Source of the DNA: an uncultured Clostridia bacterium
GTDB taxonomy: Bacteria > Bacillota > Clostridia > Oscillospirales > Acutalibacteraceae
NCBI GenBank assembly: GCA_944384825.1
Contig: CALWUT010000018.1
Coordinates: 1 to 64,000, forward strand
DNA length: 64,000 bases
Direction: 5' to 3'
The notes beneath the pieces were generated by a model. It made no database searches. It was given only the letters and a program-made list of their open reading frames with translations, and had not been told where the DNA came from. This document shows, piece after piece, positions 1 to 8,791 of this stretch; within the stretch, counting starts at the first letter, position 1; every line of letters starts with the position of its first letter. A program made the position numbers and the translations under genes.

Positions 1-100
1 ACTTTTAGTCCTATTAATATGAAAGTATTTACTGGATAATTAATTTCATTACGTTTATCAAGTCATTTTGATAACTGTTTTTTCGAAATTTTAAATTAAT

Positions 101-1948
101 ATGGGTTATAATATGGTTATGGATAAATTTTTTTACAAACATACAATTTATAATAAGTGTAAAATCTTACCTGATAATCCCGGTGTATATATAATGAAGA
201 ATTCAAAAGGAGAAATAATATATATTGGAAAAGCTAAAAATTTAAAAAATCGAGTTTCTTCATATTTTATAAAAAATTCCGGGCAGAGTAGTAAGGTTAA
301 AAAAATGGTAGAGAATGTAGATCATTTTGAGTATATAATTACTGAGAGTGAATTTGAAGCACTTGTTCTTGAATGCAGTCTCATAAAAAAATACCAGCCT
401 AAATACAATATTCTTCTTAAGGACGATAAAGGATATAGCTATGTAAAAATAGAAAATGAAAAATGGCCGAAGATTAAATACGTTAAGCAAAAAAGTGATG
501 ACGAAGCTACTTATATAGGTCCGTATATAAATTCCGGTTTGGTAAAAAAATTAACGAATGAAGCTAACAAAATTTTTAAGTTGCCTACTTGTAATAGAAA
601 CCTAGGCAAAAAATATCAACGTCCTTGCCTGAACTATTATATAAATATATGCTGTGCACCATGCATACATGCTGTATCTTACGAAGAATACTGTAATTTA
701 ATAAGTAAAGCTGTATTTTTTCTAAAAAAAGGAACGCGCAAGACTGTTGAACAATTAGAAAAAGAAATGATTAAGGCGTCAAATGAAATGAATTTTGAGC
801 TTGCAGCTAAAATCAGAGATAAAATTAGAGCATTGGAGGTTATAAAAAGTAGGCAGAAGGTAGTATCAGTTCAGAAAGAAGATCAGGACGTTATAGCTTT
901 GGTGCAAGACAATGAAAAAGTTTCATGTGAAGTTCTTAGATTTAAAAGCGGAGATTTATACGAAACTCAAAATTTTATATTTGAAGCTCAAGATAGTATT
1001 ATTTCCGCACGTACGGAATTTTTAAAACAGTATTACAATTTAAAATGTGACATTCCAAAGATAATAATGCTTGATGGAGAAATTGAAAATCATGAACTTA
1101 TAGAAAAATTTCTTTCTGACAAAAAAGGAGAAGCGGTAAAAGTAAGTTTAGGAAGTAAGAAAGAAGAACTTCAATTTATAGAAATGTGCAAAGACAATGC
1201 CTATGAAAATTTATTAAGAGAATCAAAATCGAAAGATAATTATGATATATGTCTTGAAGATTTAAAAAATCTTTTATCACTTGATTATATTCCGAGATAT
1301 ATCGAAGCTTATGACGTTTCTAATCTTTATGGAAGCGATAATGTGGGAGGGATGGTAGTATTTAAGGACGGAAAACCTTTTAAGGCGATGTATCGGAAAT
1401 TCAAAATTTCTATCTTTAATAGTCAAGATGATTATGCTGCAATCAGTGAGATTCTAAGAAGAAGACTGAAGCATTTTGTTAGCAATCAGGTTAATAATGA
1501 TCAGGCATTTAAAAATTTACCCGACTTAATTTTAATTGATGGGGGAATAACTCATACTCTTGCGGCCAAAAAAGTAATTGAGGAAATAGGAATAGATGTT
1601 CCGATCTTTGGAATGGTAAAAGACCGCAAGCATCGTACAAAAGCTATTACAACCGACGGAAAAGAAATAGAAATAAAAAGTAATAGGCGCGTGTTTTCAT
1701 TTATTACTTCTATCCAAGACGAAGTTCATAGATTTACTTTAAACTACCACAAAAGCTTGCGTAGTAAAAGAGCTAGCAATTCAAGTCTTACTCAAATAAA
1801 AGATGTAGGTAAAGTTCGTTCCAAAATCCTTTTAAAGACTTTTGGATCTATCGAAAAAATTTCTCGAGCATCCGTTGAAGAGATGTCGAGAATCAAAGGA
1901 ATTACTTTGAGATGCGCTAAGGAGGTTTATAAACATTTTCACTCTTGA
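101..1948 (+). CDS. uvrC: UvrABC system protein C (excinuclease subunit)
   Basis: This nuclease subunit of nucleotide excision repair cuts on both sides of a lesion presented by UvrAB. The protein has 615 residues, the usual length. The GIY-YIG domain lies near residues 24-100 (GVYIM, then IIYIGKAKNLKNR), the UVR helix pair near 222-248 (FELAAKIRDKIRALE), the RNase H-like second nuclease domain near 380-535, and the paired helix-hairpin-helix at the C-terminus. No ribosome binding site precedes the first ATG. ATGs at 113 and 119 keep the whole nuclease domain and are real alternatives, and a TATAAT at 107-112 would fit a start at 119. The 3' end overlaps the convergent rluD by 10 bp. Confidence 0.96.
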   Translation: MGYNMVMDKFFYKHTIYNKCKILPDNPGVYIMKNSKGEIIYIGKAKNLKNRVSSYFIKNSGQSSKVKKMVENVDHFEYIITESEFEALVLECSLIKKYQPKYNILLKDDKGYSYVKIENEKWPKIKYVKQKSDDEATYIGPYINSGLVKKLTNEANKIFKLPTCNRNLGKKYQRPCLNYYINICCAPCIHAVSYEEYCNLISKAVFFLKKGTRKTVEQLEKEMIKASNEMNFELAAKIRDKIRALEVIKSRQKVVSVQKEDQDVIALVQDNEKVSCEVLRFKSGDLYETQNFIFEAQDSIISARTEFLKQYYNLKCDIPKIIMLDGEIENHELIEKFLSDKKGEAVKVSLGSKKEELQFIEMCKDNAYENLLRESKSKDNYDICLEDLKNLLSLDYIPRYIEAYDVSNLYGSDNVGGMVVFKDGKPFKAMYRKFKISIFNSQDDYAAISEILRRRLKHFVSNQVNNDQAFKNLPDLILIDGGITHTLAAKKVIEEIGIDVPIFGMVKDRKHRTKAITTDGKEIEIKSNRRVFSFITSIQDEVHRFTLNYHKSLRSKRASNSSLTQIKDVGKVRSKILLKTFGSIEKISRASVEEMSRIKGITLRCAKEVYKHFHS

Positions 1949-2871
1949 GAATTATTTTCAAGGATTTTAATTACTTTTAAAAAATATTCAGGAAGATTGC
2001 TTTTAAGTAAAATATGCTTACCGGACGTGGGGTGGACAAAGCCCAGCGTACGAGCATGAAGACATTGACCATTTAAAAATGAAAATTCCTCATTTTTACT
2101 TTTTCCATAAACGTCATCGCCAATGATAGGATGCCCAAGATAAGTCATATGGACTCTAATTTGATGAGTTCGACCGGTTTCCAGTTTAAGTTTTACATGA
2201 GAATAATTTCCATAAGATTTTATAGTTTCATAGTGAGTTATTGCGGTTCGTCCTCCGATTTTCAGGACGGCCATTTTTTTTCTGTTAGTTTTATGTCTTC
2301 CGATTTGAGTTGTTATTGATCCGGAAAGTGGATGTAAATCTTCAGTAATGATTGCTTCATATTCACGGGTAAAACTATGATTTTTTATTTGTGCTGTCAA
2401 TCCTTGATGAGCTTTATTATTTTTTGCTACTACCAATAATCCGCTGGTATTTTTATCGATACGATGTACAATTCCCGGACGATATACTCCATTTATACTC
2501 GAGAGTGAATTTTTACAATAATAAAGTAAAGCATTTACTAAGGTACCGGTATAATTTCCCGGAGCAGGATGAACCACCATACCTTGAGGCTTATTTAAAA
2601 CTATCAAATCCTTATCTTCATATATAATGTTCAAATCTATATTTTCAGGATTAACCTCTAAAGGTTTATTTTCCGGTAAATTAACAGTTACAGTTTGATT
2701 TTCAGCAACTGAAAAACTTTTATTTACGTTTTTTCCGTTTACTTTTATATTTTGGTTTTCTATTAACTTTTGAATATAAGAACGTGATGTTTCTTCGAGT
2801 CGAGCAGATAGAAATTTATCAATGCGCATTTTATTTTCATTTAAATTTACAGTAAATTTTAGTTCATTCAT
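1939..2871 (-). CDS. rluD: 23S rRNA pseudouridine synthase, RluD family
   Basis: The enzyme isomerises specific uridines of 23S rRNA to pseudouridine. An S4 RNA-binding domain occupies about residues 14-75 (MRIDKFLSARLEETSR). The catalytic RluA/RluD domain follows, with HRIDKNTSGLLVVAKN near residue 136 carrying the catalytic Asp, and GRTHQIRVHM downstream. At 310 residues it is full length. It starts 9 bp after the stop of the radical SAM gene and is probably co-transcribed with it. Which uridines it modifies cannot be read from sequence; RluD is the nearest named family. Confidence 0.93.
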   Translation of the reverse strand: MNELKFTVNLNENKMRIDKFLSARLEETSRSYIQKLIENQNIKVNGKNVNKSFSVAENQTVTVNLPENKPLEVNPENIDLNIIYEDKDLIVLNKPQGMVVHPAPGNYTGTLVNALLYYCKNSLSSINGVYRPGIVHRIDKNTSGLLVVAKNNKAHQGLTAQIKNHSFTREYEAIITEDLHPLSGSITTQIGRHKTNRKKMAVLKIGGRTAITHYETIKSYGNYSHVKLKLETGRTHQIRVHMTYLGHPIIGDDVYGKSKNEEFSFLNGQCLHARTLGFVHPTSGKHILLKSNLPEYFLKVIKILENNSQE

Positions 2872-2880
2872 AATAAGGTT

Positions 2881-3576
2881 TTACCCAACTCCCAAATCTG
2901 TGTTATTAATAAGCACTTCAATTTTAGGGTTATTAATTACTTCCGGATATACTTTTTCCATAAATTTAATTATAAGGGTTGAATCCGGAAAGACTAAAGT
3001 GGAATTTTTAACAAATATACTAACTACCACATGTTCAAAATAGCTGGAAGCGATTTTTATATCAGAAATAATAATCCTTAAGTCTTGTCCTTCAACTCCG
3101 GCGAGTAAGCATACACCTTGAAAGTAATTAGCTATTTCTTCGGCATTAATGTTTTCAGGTATGCCTTTATTCCAGTTATTTCGAAGTGAAACGTTAAAAG
3201 TTTCAACTCCGGTTCTGAATTTAACTTCAACTCCTTTAAATTTATTTGCAAATTCTTTTAGTTTTTTGTGGTATAGCCAGTGAACCTCAAACCATAGTTC
3301 TTTTATATTTTTTTCATGAACTTTTTTTATAATCATAGCTAAAGTTTTATCGTCTAGTTCCATGGCAGAACCTGAATTTATAACGTCTAGCACTCCAAAT
3401 TCTCCGGTAATTTTTTCTATTACAGGTAAATTTGTCTGATATGGATTAATACTTACGTCGTGAAAGTAATCACAGAATTTGCATTTTTTCCAAATGCATC
3501 CTTTCCCTTGTAGTAAAATAAGTTCACGGGGGAATTTTTCTGTTACTTTTGAGTATCTGATTGCTACTTTTTTCAT
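2881..3576 (-). CDS. radical SAM-like protein of unknown substrate
   Basis: This 231-residue protein carries three clustered cysteines, C27, C32 and C35, in a CX4CX2C arrangement (CIWKKCKFC), which resembles but is not the canonical CX3CX2C iron-sulfur motif of radical SAM enzymes. The C-terminus ends in INNTDLGVG. I chose the ATG at 3576 because AAAAGGA precedes it; an in-frame upstream extension of 23 residues has no such site. It sits directly upstream of rluD. I recall clostridial relatives annotated only as radical SAM proteins. A role in queuine salvage is possible but unproven, since queH is elsewhere in the window. Confidence 0.7.
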   Translation of the reverse strand: MKKVAIRYSKVTEKFPRELILLQGKGCIWKKCKFCDYFHDVSINPYQTNLPVIEKITGEFGVLDVINSGSAMELDDKTLAMIIKKVHEKNIKELWFEVHWLYHKKLKEFANKFKGVEVKFRTGVETFNVSLRNNWNKGIPENINAEEIANYFQGVCLLAGVEGQDLRIIISDIKIASSYFEHVVVSIFVKNSTLVFPDSTLIIKFMEKVYPEVINNPKIEVLINNTDLGVG

Positions 3577-3685
3577 ATGATGTATCCTTTTAATTTTATT
3601 TCTAATTATATTATAAAAAAACTGATGAAATATCAATATTTTCATAATAGATATTTTTAAATTATTTTGATTTTGTAAAAAAAAC

Positions 3686-3714
3686 TTGACAATTTATTTT
3701 TAATATTATAACAT
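3686..3714 (+). promoter_or_regulatory. sigma-A-like promoter for the papain-like peptidase gene
   Basis: TTGACA at 3686-3691 and TAACAT at 3709-3714 are separated by 17 bp, about 60 bp upstream of the ATG at 3772. Confidence 0.55.
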
Positions 3715-3771
3715 AAAATTAAGGACATAAATTTAAAAAATAAAATTTAATGAAAGTGAGAAAGTGAAAAA

Positions 3772-4638
3772 ATGAAAAAATTTTTAAGTTGCTTGTTGGC
3801 AGCTGGTACATTAGCTTTTTCTAGTCCTATGGCATTTGCTAATTGGACAGGTTTAGATTGTAATTTAGGGGGTATGATAAATTTTACTAAATTACAAAAT
3901 AGAAAATGTTCTTGGTGTTGGGTGAGTTGTTCACTTCAATTAATGGAATATTGGACTAAAAAACTTAAAGGAACTTCAGTAAAAAGACCGTCAAATCTTG
4001 GTCAATACAGTAAAATGCTATCAGGTAAGGATCGTCTTAGAAATTTCAGTTATTATGAGCCATTATTTGATAAAGTTAATGAAGTATTAACAGAAGCTAA
4101 ACGTAAATATCCCAATGATCCGTTGTTTAAAGACCGCGAGAATTTGAGTGTTGAAAAAGATGAGACATGTAACATTATAATCAATTATAAAGCAATTGAA
4201 GCTATTTTAAATAGTATGTATTCGGAAATGAAAGAAAAATTTAGATTCTATAATTTTTCATTTCTTGGTACCCCGAATTATACGATTTCAGATCCTGAAC
4301 AATTATATAGTGTTGAACAAAGTAAAACATTTCAATTAAAACCTTATGATTTAATAAAAGAAATTATGACGAAACACTATAAATGTCCTTTAACGGTAGT
4401 AATGGGAGATTGTACTAGCAGAGAATTTATGAAAATGCTTGAAAGAGCTAAAAAACGTGGTTTTAACTATTGTAATCTTCAAGGGCATGCGCTTTTATTT
4501 ACTGGAATAGACTTAGATAGCAAAAAAGTTAGATTAAAAGATCCAGCAACGCTTAATACACTTGAATTTAATGAGGATTATTTTAATAAATATTGCTATA
4601 CGATTGTTGGCGTTTTAAACAAAGTCATTGATTTTTAG
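3772..4638 (+). CDS. secreted papain-like cysteine peptidase (C39/C70-like fold)
   Basis: The 288-residue protein begins with a Sec signal peptide (cleavage probably after AFA, residue 23). The segment CSWCWVSCS has the form of a papain-type nucleophile site, with C49 followed by Trp at the start of a helix. GHALLFTG supplies the candidate catalytic H239, and LKDPA supplies D257. That Cys-His-Asp order matches C39- and C70-like peptidases such as AvrRpt2. It stands alone with its own promoter and terminator, with no ABC transporter nearby, so a role in bacteriocin leader cleavage is unlikely. A secreted effector or scavenging protease is the better guess. The family assignment rests on motifs only. 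Confidence 0.7.
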   Translation: MKKFLSCLLAAGTLAFSSPMAFANWTGLDCNLGGMINFTKLQNRKCSWCWVSCSLQLMEYWTKKLKGTSVKRPSNLGQYSKMLSGKDRLRNFSYYEPLFDKVNEVLTEAKRKYPNDPLFKDRENLSVEKDETCNIIINYKAIEAILNSMYSEMKEKFRFYNFSFLGTPNYTISDPEQLYSVEQSKTFQLKPYDLIKEIMTKHYKCPLTVVMGDCTSREFMKMLERAKKRGFNYCNLQGHALLFTGIDLDSKKVRLKDPATLNTLEFNEDYFNKYCYTIVGVLNKVIDF

Positions 4639-4689
4639 TTAAAGAATTTAAAATTCAATCTGTGTATTTAAAGTAAATAAAAAACAGTA

Positions 4690-4719
4690 AATCCCCGATA
4701 ATTCGGGGATTGTTTTAAT
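4690..4719 (+). terminator. intrinsic terminator
   Basis: AATCCCCGA pairs with TCGGGGATT around a TAAT loop, followed by GTTTTAATTT. It lies 51 bp after the papain-like peptidase gene and before the convergent spoIIIA operon. Confidence 0.85.
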
Positions 4720-4736
4720 TTATACTTAAAAACTAA

Positions 4737-5309
4737 TTATTTAGCTTCAATAATTTTTATTTTACTACTTGGAATGTTAGACTGACTGGCTACTATGTCT
4801 CTAATTATTATAACTGAATTTTCGTTTAAGCTTCCTGGGTTTACTATTATGTTACACTCACCATTTTGTATAAAAGCTAAGCAATCACTAAATCCTTTAG
4901 ATTTTACTAGACTTTCTATATTAGACTCTTGTTTAATAATTTTAGAAAGAGTATCTATATCGCTTATTATTTTATCTTTAACATCTGAGTTGAGATTCGG
5001 TGTCGAAAGTAAATTTTTAAGTTTTTCTTCTGTTTCATCGTGAGCTTTTTGACGTTCGATTTGTGCTTCAGTAAAATATTTTTTTGTCTTAGTTGAGTCC
5101 GGAACAGAGCTTGATAAGCTTTCTTCTGAGGGTTTGTCTGAAAAATGAGAATTATTTACATATCTTGCTTCTCCAAGTTCGTCTGTAGACTGCAAAATAT
5201 TCGTAACTTCTAGGCCTCTGCCGTCTGAGAACTGCCAGTTCAAGTATACCGCTGCTCCAAGTGCTACTACCAATGATGCTAAGATAAGTTGACGCTTACG
5301 AAATTTCAT
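4737..5309 (-). CDS. spoIIIAH: stage III sporulation protein AH
   Basis: SpoIIIAH is the mother-cell half of the SpoIIIAH-SpoIIQ channel joining mother cell and forespore during engulfment. The 190-residue protein has an N-terminal membrane anchor (about residues 8-26) preceded by basic residues (FRKRQ), a Glu/Lys-rich helical linker (about 75-110), and a C-terminal ring-forming domain of the YscJ/FliF type ending in SSKIKIIEAK. GGAGGAATAAAA precedes the ATG. It is the last gene of the operon, as in other spore formers. Confidence 0.92.
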   Translation of the reverse strand: MKFRKRQLILASLVVALGAAVYLNWQFSDGRGLEVTNILQSTDELGEARYVNNSHFSDKPSEESLSSSVPDSTKTKKYFTEAQIERQKAHDETEEKLKNLLSTPNLNSDVKDKIISDIDTLSKIIKQESNIESLVKSKGFSDCLAFIQNGECNIIVNPGSLNENSVIIIRDIVASQSNIPSSKIKIIEAK

Positions 5310-5373
5310 TTTTATTCCTCCAAATTTTCAAATATACTTATTAAAAATCTTTTTAAATTTAACTACTAAATAT

Positions 5374-5958
5374 TTACCCTGATTTAGTAACGCAAACGCG
5401 TGTGGAATTTATGTTAAGAGCAGTAGTTGTAGCATCCACAATCCTTTTTTTAACAATTATGTCATCTCCTCCCGGACAAATTATTACCACTCCTTTTACT
5501 TTAGGCTCTATTTCAGTAACGGCCAAAGCGTGTTCGGTACCTTCAGAGTCTTTTATTGTTATAAACTTTTTTTCACAGTCATCACTTTCCTTTTTTCTTG
5601 TAATTTCACCGCTTGATTTGTCTTCAGAAGCTTCTTTATTTTTTCTTTCTTCTGTAGCATAAACTGTTTCGGCACCATTTTCGAGCGTAACTAATACTTT
5701 TGACTTTCCGGCACCTTGAATTCCTGAAATTATATTTTCTAAATTTTCTTCTAATTTTTTTCGTCTTTGTTCTGAAATAGACTGAGGATCAGAGCTTATT
5801 TCCATTTTCCTTGTACTGCCTAGAGAAAAATTTGGTAAACAAATTAAGAATAATCCTACTAATCCTATGATGAAAACAAATTTTGGAAAGTTATTTTTAG
5901 ACAAAATTTTGCTTAGTATATTTTGAATGCCGAATTTTTGAAAATCTTCAAATTTCAT
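5374..5958 (-). CDS. spoIIIAG: stage III sporulation protein AG
   Basis: SpoIIIAG forms a large ring in the mother-cell membrane as part of the engulfment channel. The protein has a transmembrane segment near residues 27-46, then a soluble ring-building domain (SKVLVTLENGAETVYATEE near residue 95, and a C-terminal KGVVIICPGGDD motif). I chose the ATG at 5958, about 10 bp from GGAGG; an in-frame TTG three codons upstream is only 2 bp from that site. A charged insertion with KNKEASEDKSSGEITRK lies mid-domain. The length of 194 residues is typical. Confidence 0.92.
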   Translation of the reverse strand: MKFEDFQKFGIQNILSKILSKNNFPKFVFIIGLVGLFLICLPNFSLGSTRKMEISSDPQSISEQRRKKLEENLENIISGIQGAGKSKVLVTLENGAETVYATEERKNKEASEDKSSGEITRKKESDDCEKKFITIKDSEGTEHALAVTEIEPKVKGVVIICPGGDDIIVKKRIVDATTTALNINSTRVCVTKSG

Positions 5959-5993
5959 AAAAGGCAATCCTCCATAATTTAAAATTCTGTTTT

Positions 5994-6473
5994 TTAAACG
6001 TCGACGATCTCCGTAGGAATATTAAGATTAGTATTTATTTCATTTTGGATTTTCGACTTTAAAGACTCATACTTTTTATTCAAGTAGATTTTGCTTCTAA
6101 TCATTATTATGCAGTTGTCATTATTTGTATCCATAAAAATTTCAATTTTTTCAGGTGGAGCTCCTAAATCTTTAAGCTTTATTTCTATGACTTTTTTAAG
6201 ATTAGATTTTACAAGCGACGTAACCTGAGAATTTACGTTTTCTAAAATTTTGGAGCGAGGAGGTGAAGAGGATTTTTCCAAAATTTTTTTAAACTTAAAG
6301 TTTGAATTTTTAGACTTTATAATCAAAGGATGAATTAAAGAGCAAAGAGTAAATAAAGCAATAACAATATTCATAGCTTTTTTTATTTTACCTGGAGGAA
6401 GCATTAGATCAATGATAACGCATATCATGCACGTAATAGTTATAAGTAAAGAAAAATTCCTAACGTTTTCCAA
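5994..6473 (-). CDS. spoIIIAF: stage III sporulation protein AF
   Basis: This membrane component of the SpoIIIA complex has 159 residues. Two hydrophobic N-terminal segments (about 7-24 and 33-52) are followed by a soluble domain, the usual SpoIIIAF plan. The start codon is TTG, immediately after the TAA of spoIIIAE, with GGAGGAAAA as the ribosome binding site. Translation is therefore probably coupled to the upstream gene. Confidence 0.9.
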   Translation of the reverse strand: MENVRNFSLLITITCMICVIIDLMLPPGKIKKAMNIVIALFTLCSLIHPLIIKSKNSNFKFKKILEKSSSPPRSKILENVNSQVTSLVKSNLKKVIEIKLKDLGAPPEKIEIFMDTNNDNCIIMIRSKIYLNKKYESLKSKIQNEINTNLNIPTEIVDV

Positions 6474-7616
6474 TTATTTTCCTCCTATTACAAGCATTAT
6501 TACTGAAGATACGATAAGAATTACTAAAGAAAAAATTAGAATAGCCATCATAGTAGACATAACTTTAGATACTGATTTCAGTAAAGAAGAAATTTTATCA
6601 AGCTTAAGTGTTTCACTTATACCTGTGGAAATTGCAAGAAATGCTATCCAAAGACTACATTCAATCAATACAGGAAGGAATATAATTCCTCCGGCAATTA
6701 TTCCAAATGCTCCCGTTCCTGCTTTGAGAAGTTTTATGCATCCTTGTACGGTACTGAAAGCATCACTTAGCATCCCTCCTACAATAGGTACGCATCCATT
6801 TAAAGTGAGTTTTAAAGCATTTGAACCTATACTGTCCGCTGAATAAGAGACTAGATTTTGCATAGTCAAAATAGTAGTAAATATGGAAGCGGTAAATTCT
6901 AGTATGGATTTTATGATTTTATGGGTAATATTACATAAACGATTTAAGTGTAAAGTAGTTGATAAGCAAGAGATTAAAGAAATTCCTAATAAAATATTCA
7001 TTATAGGAAGAACAATGTGCTGTGAAAGATAAGATATGCTTTGTCCGGCACACATTAATAAAGTATGATAAGAAGCGGCGGATACGGTCTGTCCGGAAGC
7101 TATCATGATAGCGGCCATTATTGGAACATAGCACATAATGAAATTAGATGCGGTTTTCATGACGCACGAAACAGAAGCAATACATCTTATTACGGGATGT
7201 ATAATGCATGCACATACGCATAATGCACTTATAGAATTTAAAATTTGTTCCATATGATTTTTATTTATGGATGGTTTTATACCTTTTACAGCGGAACAAA
7301 TTATCATAATGGAAACTACAGTCAGAAGAGATGAAAAAGGTGAAGAAAATTTTTCTTTTATTAATTTTACAATTTCACCGAAAATTTTTTCAGGATTTAA
7401 ATTTACTATTTCTTTCCATTTTCCGCTTGTTAGGCCTATATTACTAAGTAAGTTAACTGAATCTTTAGGAATACACTCTTTCAGTTTATCGGACTCACTA
7501 ATTTTGAATTGCTGATTGTAAATCTCTTCTAAAGTTTCAGACGGGTATGCTAGTGATTTACTTTGCCAAAGTATGAAAATTAATAAAATTGGTAATAAGA
7601 ATCTGAAAGTCTTCAT
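6474..7616 (-). CDS. spoIIIAE: stage III sporulation protein AE
   Basis: SpoIIIAE is the large polytopic membrane subunit of the SpoIIIA engulfment complex. The 380-residue protein starts with a signal-like hydrophobic segment, then a soluble stretch (about 25-85), then about six to seven membrane segments. The segments PVIRCIASV, NGCVPIVGGMLSDAFSTVQGC and GIIAGGIIFLPVLIECSLW resemble conserved family blocks. The ribosome binding site GGAG lies inside the last codons of spoIIIAD. Confidence 0.94.
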   Translation of the reverse strand: MKTFRFLLPILLIFILWQSKSLAYPSETLEEIYNQQFKISESDKLKECIPKDSVNLLSNIGLTSGKWKEIVNLNPEKIFGEIVKLIKEKFSSPFSSLLTVVSIMIICSAVKGIKPSINKNHMEQILNSISALCVCACIIHPVIRCIASVSCVMKTASNFIMCYVPIMAAIMIASGQTVSAASYHTLLMCAGQSISYLSQHIVLPIMNILLGISLISCLSTTLHLNRLCNITHKIIKSILEFTASIFTTILTMQNLVSYSADSIGSNALKLTLNGCVPIVGGMLSDAFSTVQGCIKLLKAGTGAFGIIAGGIIFLPVLIECSLWIAFLAISTGISETLKLDKISSLLKSVSKVMSTMMAILIFSLVILIVSSVIMLVIGGK

Positions 7617-7618
7617 TT

Positions 7619-8011
7619 TTATTTTACTCCGATAAACTCAAGTGCCGTTTTAGTGACTTCTTCAAATAGAGGAAGGGCGATAGTTAATATTGCGATTTTT
7701 CCCACCATTTCAACCTTAGAGGCTAAGGATTCTTCTCCTGCGTCTTTACATGAGTCTGACGCAAATTGAGACAGAAAGCAAATACCAAGTGATTTAAAAA
7801 GTATACTGTAATATTTTTCGGATATTTTTGCTGTGTTTATTAAATCCCTTATATGATTAAATATAGGTAAAAAGTTAGAAATGAGATATGTAATTACTAA
7901 TAACCCTGTAGCTATATTAATTATTAAAGAGTATTCCGGGACGTTCTTTCGAAGTAATACAGATATCGATGCAACAATGCAGATTACTGATATGAGGCTT
8001 AAAGAATTCAT
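7619..8011 (-). CDS. spoIIIAD: stage III sporulation protein AD
   Basis: This 130-residue integral membrane protein has about four hydrophobic segments. The conserved block GICFLSQFASDSCKDAGEESLASKVEMVGK identifies the SpoIIIAC/AD family, and its length separates AD from the shorter AC. It lies between spoIIIAC and spoIIIAE in the canonical order. Confidence 0.93.
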   Translation of the reverse strand: MNSLSLISVICIVASISVLLRKNVPEYSLIINIATGLLVITYLISNFLPIFNHIRDLINTAKISEKYYSILFKSLGICFLSQFASDSCKDAGEESLASKVEMVGKIAILTIALPLFEEVTKTALEFIGVK

Positions 8012-8046
8012 AATTTTTCTACCGCCTTTTAAACATCATTTTTGTT

Positions 8047-8241
8047 TTACAAATCAAAAACCGATTTTATAGTTCTAAATAAAATATCTATCTGATGAAT
8101 TATCATCATTAGTACGACAATTAATCCAGCTAAAGTAGTCATCATAGCTTGTTCTTCACGCCCAGACCTTATCAGTACTTGATTTAATACCGCTACTATG
8201 ATTCCTACTGCGGCAATCTTGAATATTAGGTCAATGTTCAT
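8047..8241 (-). CDS. spoIIIAC: stage III sporulation protein AC
   Basis: This 64-residue protein has two membrane helices. It is full length for SpoIIIAC. SGREEQAMMTTLAGLIVVLMM in the middle is the family signature linking the two helices. It is the third gene of the operon, 46 bp after spoIIIAB, and a ribosome binding site (AAAGGACGT) precedes the ATG. Confidence 0.93.
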   Translation of the reverse strand: MNIDLIFKIAAVGIIVAVLNQVLIRSGREEQAMMTTLAGLIVVLMMIIHQIDILFRTIKSVFDL

Positions 8242-8287
8242 CTTTTATGACGTCCTTTCGAAATTTTTCTTTTGTTTTAAAGAAAAT

Positions 8288-8791
8288 TTATATAAGCATT
8301 ATGGATAACATCAAACTTGAAGATAATCCTAAAATTACAGGTAATTTTTCTTTTTTGTTCTTATTTTTTATTTCTCTTTCAAGATAAGGTTTTATTACTT
8401 CAAGATTATAATTACAGTAATTAATCTGATTTTCTACATCTGAAGCTCCTAAACCCGATGAAAAATTTTTTATTATATTTTCTTCTTCAGAGGAGGCTCC
8501 AAAATCATGTTGTAAATTTGAAAACGCAACTTTCCAAGCTTGTTCAAAAGGATAATGGTTAAGCAATTTTATACATTGATTTATGTAAGACTTTAAAGGT
8601 GTTTGAGGATGATATTCTTTAACGATTTGTATAATAGTTTTTTGTGAATATTTTATTTCAGTTTTGAAATATAAGATCAGTTTCATATATTGTCTTAAAA
8701 AAGAGACATAATTTGAGTGTTTAAGAGATTTTGTATAACCGATCAACGTACCTGAAAATACTAGAAAAATAATTCCTATAATTTTTAACAT
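8288..8791 (-). CDS. spoIIIAB: stage III sporulation protein AB
   Basis: The 167-residue SpoIIIAB protein has an N-terminal membrane anchor (about residues 2-16), a helical soluble core (IKYSQKTIIQIVKEY), and a C-terminal hydrophobic segment (LPVILGLSSSLMLSIMLI). In the family the cytoplasmic part is thought to dock the SpoIIIAA ATPase, in a manner like type II secretion GspF. Its start overlaps the spoIIIAA stop by 7 bp, indicating coupling. Confidence 0.91.
   Translation of the reverse strand: MLKIIGIIFLVFSGTLIGYTKSLKHSNYVSFLRQYMKLILYFKTEIKYSQKTIIQIVKEYHPQTPLKSYINQCIKLLNHYPFEQAWKVAFSNLQHDFGASSEEENIIKNFSSGLGASDVENQINYCNYNLEVIKPYLEREIKNKNKKEKLPVILGLSSSLMLSIMLI

Noticed and set aside
101..121. 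TATAAT at 107-112 as proof of a leaderless uvrC transcript
   Set aside because: The -35 at 17 bp spacing is poor, so the motif may be coincidental in AT-rich DNA.
6412..6846. A 144-codon plus-strand frame opposite spoIIIAE/AF
   Set aside because: It has no ribosome binding site and lies wholly within well-supported minus-strand spo genes.
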